A stretch of 64,000 nucleotides of DNA from CBDAPE01 sp965198325 (GTDB lineage Bacteria; Pseudomonadota; Alphaproteobacteria; UBA828; JAPUJA01), in contig CBDAPE010000018.1 of assembly GCA_965198325.1 (NCBI GenBank), positions 248,001 through 312,000 on the forward strand. The letters are read 5' to 3'. The notes beneath the pieces are model-generated. The model made no database searches and was not told the origin of the DNA. It saw only the letters and a list, made by a program, of their open reading frames with translations. How positions within the stretch are numbered: the first letter of the stretch is position 1; each line of letters begins with the position of its first letter. Shown here piece after piece: positions 52,996 to 60,530 of this stretch. A program made the position numbers and the translations under genes.

Positions 52996-53712
52996 ATGCG
53001 GGTGCTCGTGTTTCAGCATATCGACATCGAACATCCTGGCGTATTCCGGGACTTCCTCGATGCCGATGGCATCGCCTGGGATGCCATCGAGCTCGATGCG
53101 GGAGAGACGATTCCACCGCTGGTCGACTATGACATCCTCTGGGTGATGGGCGGGCCGATGGACACGTTCGAGGAAGACGCCCACCCCTGGCTGATCGCGG
53201 AAAAAGCCGCAATCCACGAAGCCGTCGTCGAGCGAGATATGACGTTCATCGGGTTCTGCCTCGGCCACCAGCTTCTCGCCGACGCGCTCGGCGGGCGAGT
53301 CGGCCGGATGGCCACGCCGGAGGTGGGGATCATGGACGTGGAGCTGACGGCGGCAGGACAAAGCGACCTGCTGTTCGCCGGGGCGCCGACCCGCGCCAAC
53401 TACTTCCAGTGGCATTCCTGCGGCGTTCTCGATTTGCCCGAGGGCGGCGTCAGCCTTGCCGGTTCGCCCGCCTGCGCCGTGCAGGCGCTCCGGGTCGGCG
53501 ATCGCGCATACGGCATCCAGTATCACGTGGAGCTAACGCCAACGACAGTAACCGACTGGGCCGGCGTGCCGGCTTATGCGGAGGCCCTCGACTCTGCAAT
53601 GGGCGAGGGGGCGCTCGAACGGCTCGACGCCGACGCAGCAGCGCGCATGCCCGAATTCAACCGCGAGGCGCGTCGCCTCTATGATCAATTTATTGCGATC
53701 GCGCGCGCCTGA
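52996..53712 (+). CDS. class I glutamine amidotransferase-like protein
   Basis: A 238-residue GATase1 protein with nucleophile C88 in GFCLGHQLLADALGG and the His/Glu of the triad in IQYHVELT. The ATG at 52996 follows a strong AAGGAGG. It resembles stand-alone GMP synthase amidotransferase-like domains and gamma-glutamyl hydrolases; no synthase domain is attached. It is 78 bp downstream of the amine oxidoreductase gene and likely in the same transcript. It may remove a gamma-glutamyl group, but that is inference. Confidence 0.82.
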   Translation: MRVLVFQHIDIEHPGVFRDFLDADGIAWDAIELDAGETIPPLVDYDILWVMGGPMDTFEEDAHPWLIAEKAAIHEAVVERDMTFIGFCLGHQLLADALGGRVGRMATPEVGIMDVELTAAGQSDLLFAGAPTRANYFQWHSCGVLDLPEGGVSLAGSPACAVQALRVGDRAYGIQYHVELTPTTVTDWAGVPAYAEALDSAMGEGALERLDADAAARMPEFNREARRLYDQFIAIARA

Positions 53713-53720
53713 GAGTCCGC

Positions 53721-54494
53721 CTACTCGGCAAGGATACCGCCGTCGATGACGAGGTGGGTGGCGGTCACGAAGCTCGACTCGTCCGAGGCCAGATAAAGCA
53801 CGCCGTATGCGATATCCTCAGGCGTGCCGTTCCGACCCAGCGGATGCTCGACAGCCATGGAGGCCAACCCTACTTCGCGTCCGCCCTCGTAGCGGTCGGC
53901 GGCGCGAAACACGAGATCGGTCAGAACGGCGCCGGGGCAGACGCCGTTCACGCGGATTTTCGTGCCCTGCATGCCGCAGTACAGCGCCACCGACTTGGTC
54001 AGGGCGGCGATGCCGGCCTTGCTCGCACAATAGGCCACCGAGCCGTCGCCGCCGTTCAACCCATAGGTCGAGTTTATGTTGACGATCGAGCCGCCGCCGC
54101 GCTTGCGCATCATCGGAATCGCGTGCTTCATGCCGAGGAAGGTGCCGGTCAGGTTGACCCCCATGATCTTGTGCCAAAGTGCCAGGTCAGTGGTCTCGAC
54201 GTTCTCCGGGCCGGCGATGCCGGCGTTGTTGACCAAGATGTCGAGCCGGCCAAAGCGATTCACGGTGCGCGCGATCGCGTCCTGCCACGCTGCCTCGTCG
54301 GTCACGTCGAGAGCCAGGTACAACGACTGGCCGCCCGCCGACTCGATCGCGGCGGCGGCAAGCGTGGCATTCTCAGCGTTGATGTCGGCGACCGCGACCT
54401 GCGCCCCCTCGCTGGCGAGCAACTCGGCGCAAGCCCGTCCGATACCCTGGCCGACACCGGTCACGATGGCAACCTTACCGGCCACCCGGTTCAT
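53721..54494 (-). CDS. short-chain dehydrogenase/reductase (copy 3)
   Basis: A 257-residue classical SDR with TGVGQGIG at about 12-19, NNAG, catalytic Ser in NINST and YCASK. The C-terminus VIDGGILAE is typical. It is more distant from the tandem pair at 40-41 kb. It reads against the amidotransferase gene at 53 kb (8-bp gap between stops) and its start overlaps the stop of the next amidotransferase gene by 4 bp, so those two are coupled. Substrate unknown. Confidence 0.88.
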   Translation of the reverse strand: MNRVAGKVAIVTGVGQGIGRACAELLASEGAQVAVADINAENATLAAAAIESAGGQSLYLALDVTDEAAWQDAIARTVNRFGRLDILVNNAGIAGPENVETTDLALWHKIMGVNLTGTFLGMKHAIPMMRKRGGGSIVNINSTYGLNGGDGSVAYCASKAGIAALTKSVALYCGMQGTKIRVNGVCPGAVLTDLVFRAADRYEGGREVGLASMAVEHPLGRNGTPEDIAYGVLYLASDESSFVTATHLVIDGGILAE

Positions 54495-55219
54495 CCGCCC
54501 GCCTCCCCGCGTACGGCCTCGCCGTCACCCAGCCAGGCTCTGACAAATCCCTCGAGCCAGCGATGCATGCCGGCCTCGTGGAGCCGCCGCAGGGCCTCCT
54601 GCGTTTCGCCCGACTGGGCCCCGTCATGGAGAATATCGCCGTCCTCGACGCCAGCACCGACCCAGCGCCGCATAATCGCTTCGTTGACCTCCGGATGGAA
54701 TTGCACGCCATAGGCCGATCGTCCCAGCCTGAAGGCCTCATTGGGAAATGTCGATCCGGCGGCGAGCAACTCGGCGTCCCGGGGTAGTTCGAAACCTTCC
54801 CCGTGCCAGTGATAGACATGCAATCCCTCTTTGAATAGCGACCGCCCTTCGGCCGTGGGGTGAATCGGATAATAGCCGATCTGCTTCTTCCCTTCGGCGT
54901 GACGCTCGACGCGAGCACCATGAATCATCGCGAGCATCTGCGCTCCCAGGCAGATTCCGAAGAACGGCTTGCCGGCAGCGAGGCTGGATTCCATCCACGC
55001 CATCTCGATTTTCAGGTAGGGCCGGAGCTCGTCGTGGGTCAGGCTCTGCGGCCCGCCGAACACGATGCTGGCGCGATAGCTCTCGTGGGACTCGGGCAGG
55101 ACATCGCCTTGCTTGGGACATAGCCGCCTCGTCGCATAGCCTGCGCGATTCAGCGCGACCTCGGCCTCGCCCGGGTCGGAGGACTTCGTATGCACGATCA
55201 GCAACACGGTTTGAGTCAT
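54491..55219 (-). CDS. class I glutamine amidotransferase-like protein (second)
   Basis: A 242-residue GATase1 protein. The nucleophile is C90 in FFGICLGAQMLAM and the triad is completed in VQFHPEV. The start MTQTVLLIVHTK gives the usual N-terminal strand; upstream codons in frame look non-coding. It overlaps the SDR gene by 4 bp. Its relation to the amidotransferase at 53 kb is family-level only. A hydrolase acting on gamma-glutamyl conjugates is one possibility given the neighbours. Confidence 0.82.
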   Translation of the reverse strand: MTQTVLLIVHTKSSDPGEAEVALNRAGYATRRLCPKQGDVLPESHESYRASIVFGGPQSLTHDELRPYLKIEMAWMESSLAAGKPFFGICLGAQMLAMIHGARVERHAEGKKQIGYYPIHPTAEGRSLFKEGLHVYHWHGEGFELPRDAELLAAGSTFPNEAFRLGRSAYGVQFHPEVNEAIMRRWVGAGVEDGDILHDGAQSGETQEALRRLHEAGMHRWLEGFVRAWLGDGEAVRGEAGG

Positions 55220-55442
55220 AGATCCGGCGGTCTTTTGGCCAATGCCGGCTGCCATGCTAACCACCAAAACGGTCCAACCACAAGACGCGGGCGGCCGCCG
55301 GTGAAGCCTTGCCGGTTGCCGGTCGCCAACGGCGGTGGTACCGTAATCCGAGAACCGAGCCGACCCAAACGACGGGGGCGGGTTGGAAGCGATAAGAGCC
55401 GTGGTGCCCGGACGCGGGCCATGGCGACAGGGGGGACCGTCG

Positions 55443-55608
55443 ATGGAGCATCAAACCTTTCTGGTCGTGCTTGGCCTGATCGGGTTGCTGGGTTTAGCAA
55501 GCCTCCTGCTCCCCGTTGCGAAGCGAATCAACATTCCCTTCACAGTGCTTCTCGCCGCGGCAGGTTGCGCGATCGGCGCGATCGTCATGGCGCTCCGGCA
55601 CACCCAAG
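55443..55608 (+). pseudogene. cation:proton antiporter (CPA1/NhaP-like) N-terminal fragment cut by IS21 copy 2
   Basis: The first 55 codons (MEHQTFLVVLGLIGLLGLAS and on through LLLPVAKRINIPFTVLLAAAG) have the shape of the N-terminus of Na+/H+ antiporters: a hydrophobic span, a basic turn and a second span. The ATG at 55443 follows GGGGGA. At 55609 the element begins, and translation stops six codons into it. The rest of the antiporter is not on the other side of the element, so the gene is lost here. The family call rests on a short segment. Confidence 0.6.
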
Positions 55609-55660
55609 TGAGAACGGCGGCGCAATAATCCCCCACTGAAGCGGCCGGTTGATCCGGCTG

Positions 55661-55680
55661 TGGCGGACCAAAATGGGACC
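55661..55680 (-). repeat. internal IS21 end repeat, istA side
   Basis: TGGCGGACCAAAATGGGACC is the inverse form of the two repeats at the istB end. IS21 elements carry several such repeats near each end as transposase-binding sites. Confidence 0.6.
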
Positions 55681-55725
55681 GTCTATAGCCTTCTGTCAGG
55701 GTTGCTCTGACTGGAAGGCGGGGGG

Positions 55726-57225
55726 ATGTATCGGGTGGATTTGTACGCGCGGGTTCGGCGGGCGTGTCGTGTCGAGGGAATGAGCACCCGCGAGGCCTCG
55801 CGGGTGTTCGGGCTGGACCGCAAGACGGTCCGCAAGATGCTGTCGTTCTCGGTGCCGCCGGGGTCTCGCCGCGGCAAGCCGCCACGGCGGCCGAAGCGGG
55901 GTCCGTTCACGGGGATCATCGATCGGATTCTGGAAGACGATCGGACCAGCCACCACAAGCAACGGCCCACGGCGAAGCGGATCTTCGACCGTCTCCGGGA
56001 CGAGTACGGCTTTACGGGCGGCTACACCATCGTGAAGGACTATGTCCGTGAGCGGCGGCTTCGGTCGCGCGAGATGTTCGTGCCGCTCGTCCATTCCCCC
56101 GGCCCCGCCCAGGCGGACTTCGGCGAGGCGATGGCGGTGATCGGCGGCGTGGCGTGCAAGGTCCACTTCCTTGCCTTCGATCTTCCCCACAGTGATGCCT
56201 GCTTCGTGAAGGCCTACCCGGCGGAGACGACCGAGGCGTTCTGCGCTGGCCACAACGCGGCGGTTGCGTTCTTCGGCGGCGTCCCCCGATCCATCCTGTA
56301 CGACAACACCAAGCTGGCAGTCGCCCGGATACTGGGCGATGGCAAGCGGCAGCGAACGCGCGTCTTCACGGACCTTCAATCCCCCTATCTGTTCGAGGAC
56401 AGGTTCGGCCGGCCGGGCAAGGGCAACGACAAAGGCAAGGTCGAGGGACTGGTCGGCTTCATCCGGCGGACCTTCCGGGTCCCCGTCCCGCGGGCCGAGA
56501 GCTTCGAGGCGCTGAACGATGCTCTCGCGGGACAGTGCCGCCGGCGCCAGGCGGCGCGGCTGCGGGGTCACAAGGAGACCATCGGCGAGCGCCTCGCACG
56601 GGACCGGGAAGCCTTCTTGCCTCTCCCCCCGGCACCATACGATGCCTGCGACAAGCGCACTGGACGGGTGAGCTCGCTGTCGCTGGTGCGCTGCCGGGGC
56701 AACGACTACTCGGTGCCCGTGGCCTATGGCCACCGCGAGGTGCTGATCCGGTGCTCCGTCGACGAGGTCGTTATCTCTTGCGGCGCGGAGGTGATTGCCC
56801 GGCACCGCCGGTCCTACGACAGCGAGGACCTGATCTTCGACCCGCTGCATTACCTACCCTTGATCGAGCAGAAGATCGGCGCCCTCGACCAGGCCGCGCC
56901 GTTGGCGGGCTGGGACCTGCCCGAGGCCTTCATCACTCTGCGACGCCTGCTCGAAGCCCGCATGGGCAAGGCGGGCAAGCGCGAGTCCGTCCAGGTGCGC
57001 CGTCTGCTGGAGAGCTTCCGGCTCGAGGAGCTGACGGCAGCGGTCGGCGACGCGCTCAGGCTCGGCGCCATCGGCTTCGATGCGGTGAAGCACCTGGTAC
57101 TGTGCCGCATCGAGCGGCGGCCGCCCCGGCTCAACCTCGAGGTCTATCCGTACCTGCCGCGCGCCCGGGTCGCGACGACGTCTGCCAAGTCGTACATGAG
57201 CCTGCTGTCGGGGCTCGGCGCATGA
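55726..57225 (+). CDS. istA: IS21 family transposase IstA
   Basis: A 499-residue DDE transposase. An N-terminal HTH (STREASRVFGLDRKTVRKML) is followed by an integrase catalytic core with D131 (QADFGEA), D193 (LYDNTK) and E240 (KGKVEG), and a long C-terminal domain. It appears intact. Its stop overlaps the istB start in ATGA. IstA performs the strand transfer reaction with help from the IstB ATPase. Confidence 0.95.
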   Translation: MYRVDLYARVRRACRVEGMSTREASRVFGLDRKTVRKMLSFSVPPGSRRGKPPRRPKRGPFTGIIDRILEDDRTSHHKQRPTAKRIFDRLRDEYGFTGGYTIVKDYVRERRLRSREMFVPLVHSPGPAQADFGEAMAVIGGVACKVHFLAFDLPHSDACFVKAYPAETTEAFCAGHNAAVAFFGGVPRSILYDNTKLAVARILGDGKRQRTRVFTDLQSPYLFEDRFGRPGKGNDKGKVEGLVGFIRRTFRVPVPRAESFEALNDALAGQCRRRQAARLRGHKETIGERLARDREAFLPLPPAPYDACDKRTGRVSSLSLVRCRGNDYSVPVAYGHREVLIRCSVDEVVISCGAEVIARHRRSYDSEDLIFDPLHYLPLIEQKIGALDQAAPLAGWDLPEAFITLRRLLEARMGKAGKRESVQVRRLLESFRLEELTAAVGDALRLGAIGFDAVKHLVLCRIERRPPRLNLEVYPYLPRARVATTSAKSYMSLLSGLGA

Positions 57226-57986
57226 CCGACACACCACGGCTGCTGCTCGTCCACCACCTCAAGAGGCTGAAGCTGCCGACGGTCCTGAGGGAGTACGACA
57301 AGATCGCCCGGCAGTGCGCCTCTGAAGGCGTCGACCACGTTCGCTATCTTCTGCGTCTGGCCGAGCTCGAGCTGATCGACCGCGAGCGCCGCATGGTCGA
57401 GCGGCGGATCAAGGCGGCGCGCTTCCCCGTGATCAAGAGCCTCGATAGCTTCGATTTCAAGGTCATCCCCTCGCTCAACAAGACGCTGGTCCTGGAGCTC
57501 GCCCGCTGCGCGTACATCGAGCGCCGCGAGAACCTCATCGCGCTCGGCAACAGCGGCACCGGCAAGACCCACATCGCCCTCGGTCTCGGCTTGGCGGCCT
57601 GCCAGAAGGGCCTCTCGGTCGGCTTCATCACCGCCGCTGCCCTGGTCCACGAGCTCATCGAGGCCCGCGATGACAAGCAGCTGCTGAGGTTCCAGAAGAA
57701 GCTCGCCACCTACAAGCTTCTGATCGTCGACGAACTCGGCTTCGTGCCGCTGTCCAAGACCGGTGCCGAGCTCCTGTTCGAGGTGTTCAGCCAGCGCTAC
57801 GAGCGCGGCTCGACCCTGGTCACCACCAATCTGCCGTTCGACGAATGGACCGAGGTGTTCGGCTCCGAGCGGCTTACCGGCGCTCTCCTCGACCGCCGCA
57901 CCCACCACGTCAACATCCTCGAGATGAATGGCGAGAGCTACAGGCTCAACCAGAGCCGCAGGCGTCAAACCCCGACGGCGAACTGA
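57222..57986 (+). CDS. istB: IS21 family helper ATPase IstB
   Basis: A 254-residue AAA+ ATPase with Walker A GNSGTGKT at 109-116 and Walker B LLIVDELGF, similar to DnaC. The ATG at 57222 overlaps the istA stop. It is nearly identical to the IstB half of the fused protein in copy 1. It is the transposition helper, and together with IstA this copy looks functional. Confidence 0.95.
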   Translation: MTDTPRLLLVHHLKRLKLPTVLREYDKIARQCASEGVDHVRYLLRLAELELIDRERRMVERRIKAARFPVIKSLDSFDFKVIPSLNKTLVLELARCAYIERRENLIALGNSGTGKTHIALGLGLAACQKGLSVGFITAAALVHELIEARDDKQLLRFQKKLATYKLLIVDELGFVPLSKTGAELLFEVFSQRYERGSTLVTTNLPFDEWTEVFGSERLTGALLDRRTHHVNILEMNGESYRLNQSRRRQTPTAN

Positions 57987-58127
57987 ACCGACCACCCAAC
58001 CCACGCTTGACCCCATGGGCCCACAGGTCCCTCCCGCGCGCGCCGCCGCGTCGGCCTGTTGAGGGCACGTCGCGTCGCACGCGGGGCCCGCCCATGGACT
58101 ACGGGGACAAGCCCGCAGCCGCCAAGC

Positions 58128-58171
58128 GGTCCCTTCTTACACCGCCACGGTGGTCCCTTCTTGCTCCGCCA
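58128..58171 (+). repeat. two internal IS21 end repeats, istB side
   Basis: GGTCCCTTCTTACACCGCCA (58128-58147) and GGTCCCTTCTTGCTCCGCCA (58152-58171) are direct repeats spaced 24 bp apart, differing only in the middle. They flank the tip at 58177 and match the multiple terminal transposase-binding repeats typical of IS21. Confidence 0.65.
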
Positions 58172-58177
58172 TTGACA

Positions 58178-58437
58178 CTGATCTTTTGTTCCTCGCCGAG
58201 AACTTCTTCAGCCATCTTTTTTGCACCTCGGATGAAGGTGTTTTTCGCGCCCACTCGGAAGCGAAGTTTTTCGAAATATTCGACGTCTTCGCTACCGGTA
58301 TCACACACTCGATGGAGTGCGTTCAGCGTATCGCGCTGCCATTTTTGGAAATCAGCGGATAGCGGTTCCTGGTCCCGTAAATCGGAAGCGCGGGATGCGA
58401 GTTTCTTGAGGGTCCGAATGGCTGCATCGTCAGGCAT
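58178..58437 (-). pseudogene. unknown gene, 3' end removed by IS21 copy 2
   Basis: From ATG at 58437 the protein reads MPDDAAIRTLKKLASRAS and continues for about 86 residues before entering the element. The segment LSADFQKWQRDTLNALHRV, followed by EDVEYFEKLRFRV, resembles the N-terminal helical region of several uncharacterised proteins found with TIR-like or other putative defence effectors. That assignment is tentative and based on memory of the pattern. The gene lies 20 bp downstream of the purM homologue, in an AT-richer segment, and probably shares its transcript. The effector part, if there was one, is missing. Confidence 0.4.
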
Positions 58438-58457
58438 CGCAATTTGAGTGCAGATTC

Positions 58458-59599
58458 CTACGACACAAAAAACTCCTTGGCACGTCCAAGCAAGTTGAAT
58501 TGAGGAATTCTCACGCTCCGAGGATGATCATTTGTCGCGTACCCAATTTTATGTGCCTTATGTGAACTGCCTTTGAGAAATTCCATCACTGCATCCGCGT
58601 CAGCGGCGCTTACAACAATACAAAATCCCACGCCCATGTTGAATACACGGTACATCTCCTGTGAAGGCACGTTTCCATATTGCTGAATCAAGTCGAAGAT
58701 CGGAGGGGGAGCTGGTAAGGAATCGATTTCGTACCCCACTTCGTTCTTGACCCGTGTCAAATTCAAGAAGCCGTCGCTCGTGATATGAACCAGAGCTTTT
58801 ATATCCCGCCCGGAACTCAGCAAATCGAGCGCCTCACGGACATAAATGTGTGTCGGTTCAAGAAGTTCTTCACTAATGGTGCAACTCAAGTCGTCAAATC
58901 GGGCAGCAACATCAAGTCCGCAATTTGTGAAGAATACGTGACGGGCAAGAGTTAAACCGTTGCTGTGAATTCCATTGCTTTCGATGCCGATAACTACATC
59001 GCCTTCGACTATATCCTGACCCACAAGCACTTTGTCGAGTTCGACCGCACCAATGGCCGTGCCGACTAGATCGAATCCGTAACCTTCCTTCATGCCGGTG
59101 ATCATGTCCGGCAGTTGTGACGTCTCGCCTCCCGGGATCGAGACATTTGCTTGTTTTGCTCCTTCAACTAGTCCTTTTCCAATCTCTTCGAGAAAGTCCG
59201 GGTACGGGTTCTCTACGGCGATGTAGTCGACCAGCGATAGAGGGGTCGCCCCAACACAGATTAGGTCGTTTACATTCATAGCGACGCAGTCGATTCCGAT
59301 GGTGTCGTACTTGTCGACCATTTGCGCGATCATAGCCTTCGACCCGACGCCATCGGTGCAAATTGCCGCCCCGACTTTGCCGAAGACTATAACTGTTGCG
59401 AAAAACCCGTTTCCGATTGGGTCGAGGAAAAACCGCTCTGCGCAGTGAACTTCGTCTTAAATCCGGATTGAGGCTGCAACGTTTTGCTAAACATCGAAGC
59501 AAAGCGGCGCATGGATTCAGCCGCGTCCTCGGTGTTCACACCGGAATCCGAATATGTGGTCTCGACCGCCGCAGCGGACGCGCGACTAAAACCAGCCAT
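58458..59599 (-). pseudogene. purM: phosphoribosylformylglycinamidine cyclo-ligase (PurM) homologue, frameshifted
   Basis: An AIR synthetase homologue: CTDGVGSKA, GIDCVAMNVNDLICVGA, IPGGETSQLPDM and SNGIHSNGLTLAR are clear family blocks. The start at 59599 (preceded by GGGAG) begins MAGFSRASAAAVETTYSDSGVN, but that frame stops near 59387. The main frame begins with FFLDPIGNGFFATVIVFGK. One missing base in the A5 run at 59428-59432 would join them into about 380 residues, somewhat longer than usual for PurM. Composition is lower in GC than the flanking genome, suggesting transfer. The host normally has its own purM; whether this is an extra copy is not known. PurM homologues also occur in some phages. 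Confidence 0.8.
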
Positions 59600-60183
59600 G
59601 ACTATCTCCCATTGCGCACTATGGCGTTGGAGACGCCGTGGGCTTTTCGCTGAAAGTAAAGCAATTCATTCGAATGTGCCAAGCGGAATTGAATGCTACG
59701 TGGCACCGTGTCCAACGACCTAAATCTTCTGCGTCGGAAAATACTGTGCGACTGCGTCATTCGGGTCCCCTGAGTTGTAGTGGATGATCTTCTAGTCTCC
59801 GGACATGCAAATGGGTTAATTCTGAAATCCAAGGCTAAACTCTATTTCCAAAACTCGTCCCATTTTTTTCACAACATCTGGTATTCGTCAAGATTAAATA
59901 CGCAAAATATGGGAGGTAGTATACATAACTTATTGTTATCAATGAATTATTTATGAAATCACGGAACTTGTTCGTTTGATTGCTCATTATCGAATTCGCT
60001 ATATTACTATCCTATTTCGTCCCTAAATTTATTTTCAACCAAGGCAGTCTGATAATGCCGAATGAAAACAAGCCAAGCCCTGTAGATCTCGAAGTGATGC
60101 GTTTGGAGTCAAAACGCTGATTACGGATCCCACGCCGAATCAGAAAAACAGTGTCTTGGTCTCAGCCAGGAAAAGGAGAAAAA
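59600..60183. other. AT-rich non-coding stretch, probable island sequence
   Basis: This 584-bp stretch is far richer in A and T than the genome around it, especially 59830-60060, with several short A/T runs. No gene is supported over most of it. One tiny frame at 60055-60120 (MPNENKPSPVDLEVMRLESK in all but its last residue) has AAGG upstream and may be a remnant or leader peptide. A divergent promoter for the purM homologue and for the small gene at 60184 should lie here. Confidence 0.55.
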
Positions 60184-60528
60184 TTGCTAATCGTGTTAGA
60201 CACGCCGGGATTAGTTGTTTGCCATCAGTGGTCCAAATTCGCAGACCATGTCGGGGCAGTGAAACAAGCGATAATCGCGGACACGCAGTCCGATGAAGAA
60301 AGCCTTGAAAAGTTGGCTGTTCTCGAAGGCACATACGTGCAAGGAGGTTTGACGAGCGAAGATCGGATGGTTCTTAGCTATCGGGTTCTTGCTCATTTGG
60401 GGGTAGACCCTGGCACCCGCCCAATTTTTCACGTCATCGCATATCCTGCAAAGTTTGAAATTTGCTCGAATGATTTTTGGAACCAGCGGGTTGAGCTCGC
60501 AGAGTTTGACGTCTTGGACTTGTCATAA
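60184..60528 (+). CDS. hypothetical protein, 114 residues, in AT-rich segment
   Basis: The TTG at 60184 is chosen as start because AGGAG lies five bases upstream; a GTG at 60151 is the longest alternative. The protein begins LIVLDTPGLVVCHQWSKFAD after the initiator and has a mixed, globular composition without membrane segments. I recognise no family. It stands two bases upstream of the EamA transporter gene, so it may now drive or share its transcript. Composition differs from the high-GC genes to its right, indicating foreign origin. Confidence 0.45.
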   Translation: MLIVLDTPGLVVCHQWSKFADHVGAVKQAIIADTQSDEESLEKLAVLEGTYVQGGLTSEDRMVLSYRVLAHLGVDPGTRPIFHVIAYPAKFEICSNDFWNQRVELAEFDVLDLS

Positions 60529-60530
60529 TC

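Larger units (their letters stand above)
55609..58177 (+). mobile_element. IS21-family insertion sequence, copy 2
   Basis: A 2569-bp element in the opposite orientation to copy 1, from TGAGAACGGCGGCGCAA at 55609 to the complement of TGTCAATGGCGGAGCAA at 58177. Flanks are CCCAAG on the left and CTGATC on the right, so there is no target duplication. Both neighbouring genes are truncated and unrelated. This fits a deletion or recombination between element copies after insertion, or a misjoin in assembly. Confidence 0.92.

Noticed and set aside
32787..58177. Inversion of the 35.4-55.6 kb region by recombination between the two inverted IS21 copies
   Set aside because: Copy 1 has matching AGCCAG duplications on both sides and the interrupted gene reads through correctly. 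A simple inversion would have swapped one flank of each copy.
59602..59832. 76-codon minus-strand frame upstream of the purM homologue
   Set aside because: Composition is erratic, there is no ribosome-binding site, and it lies in a region expected to hold the promoter.
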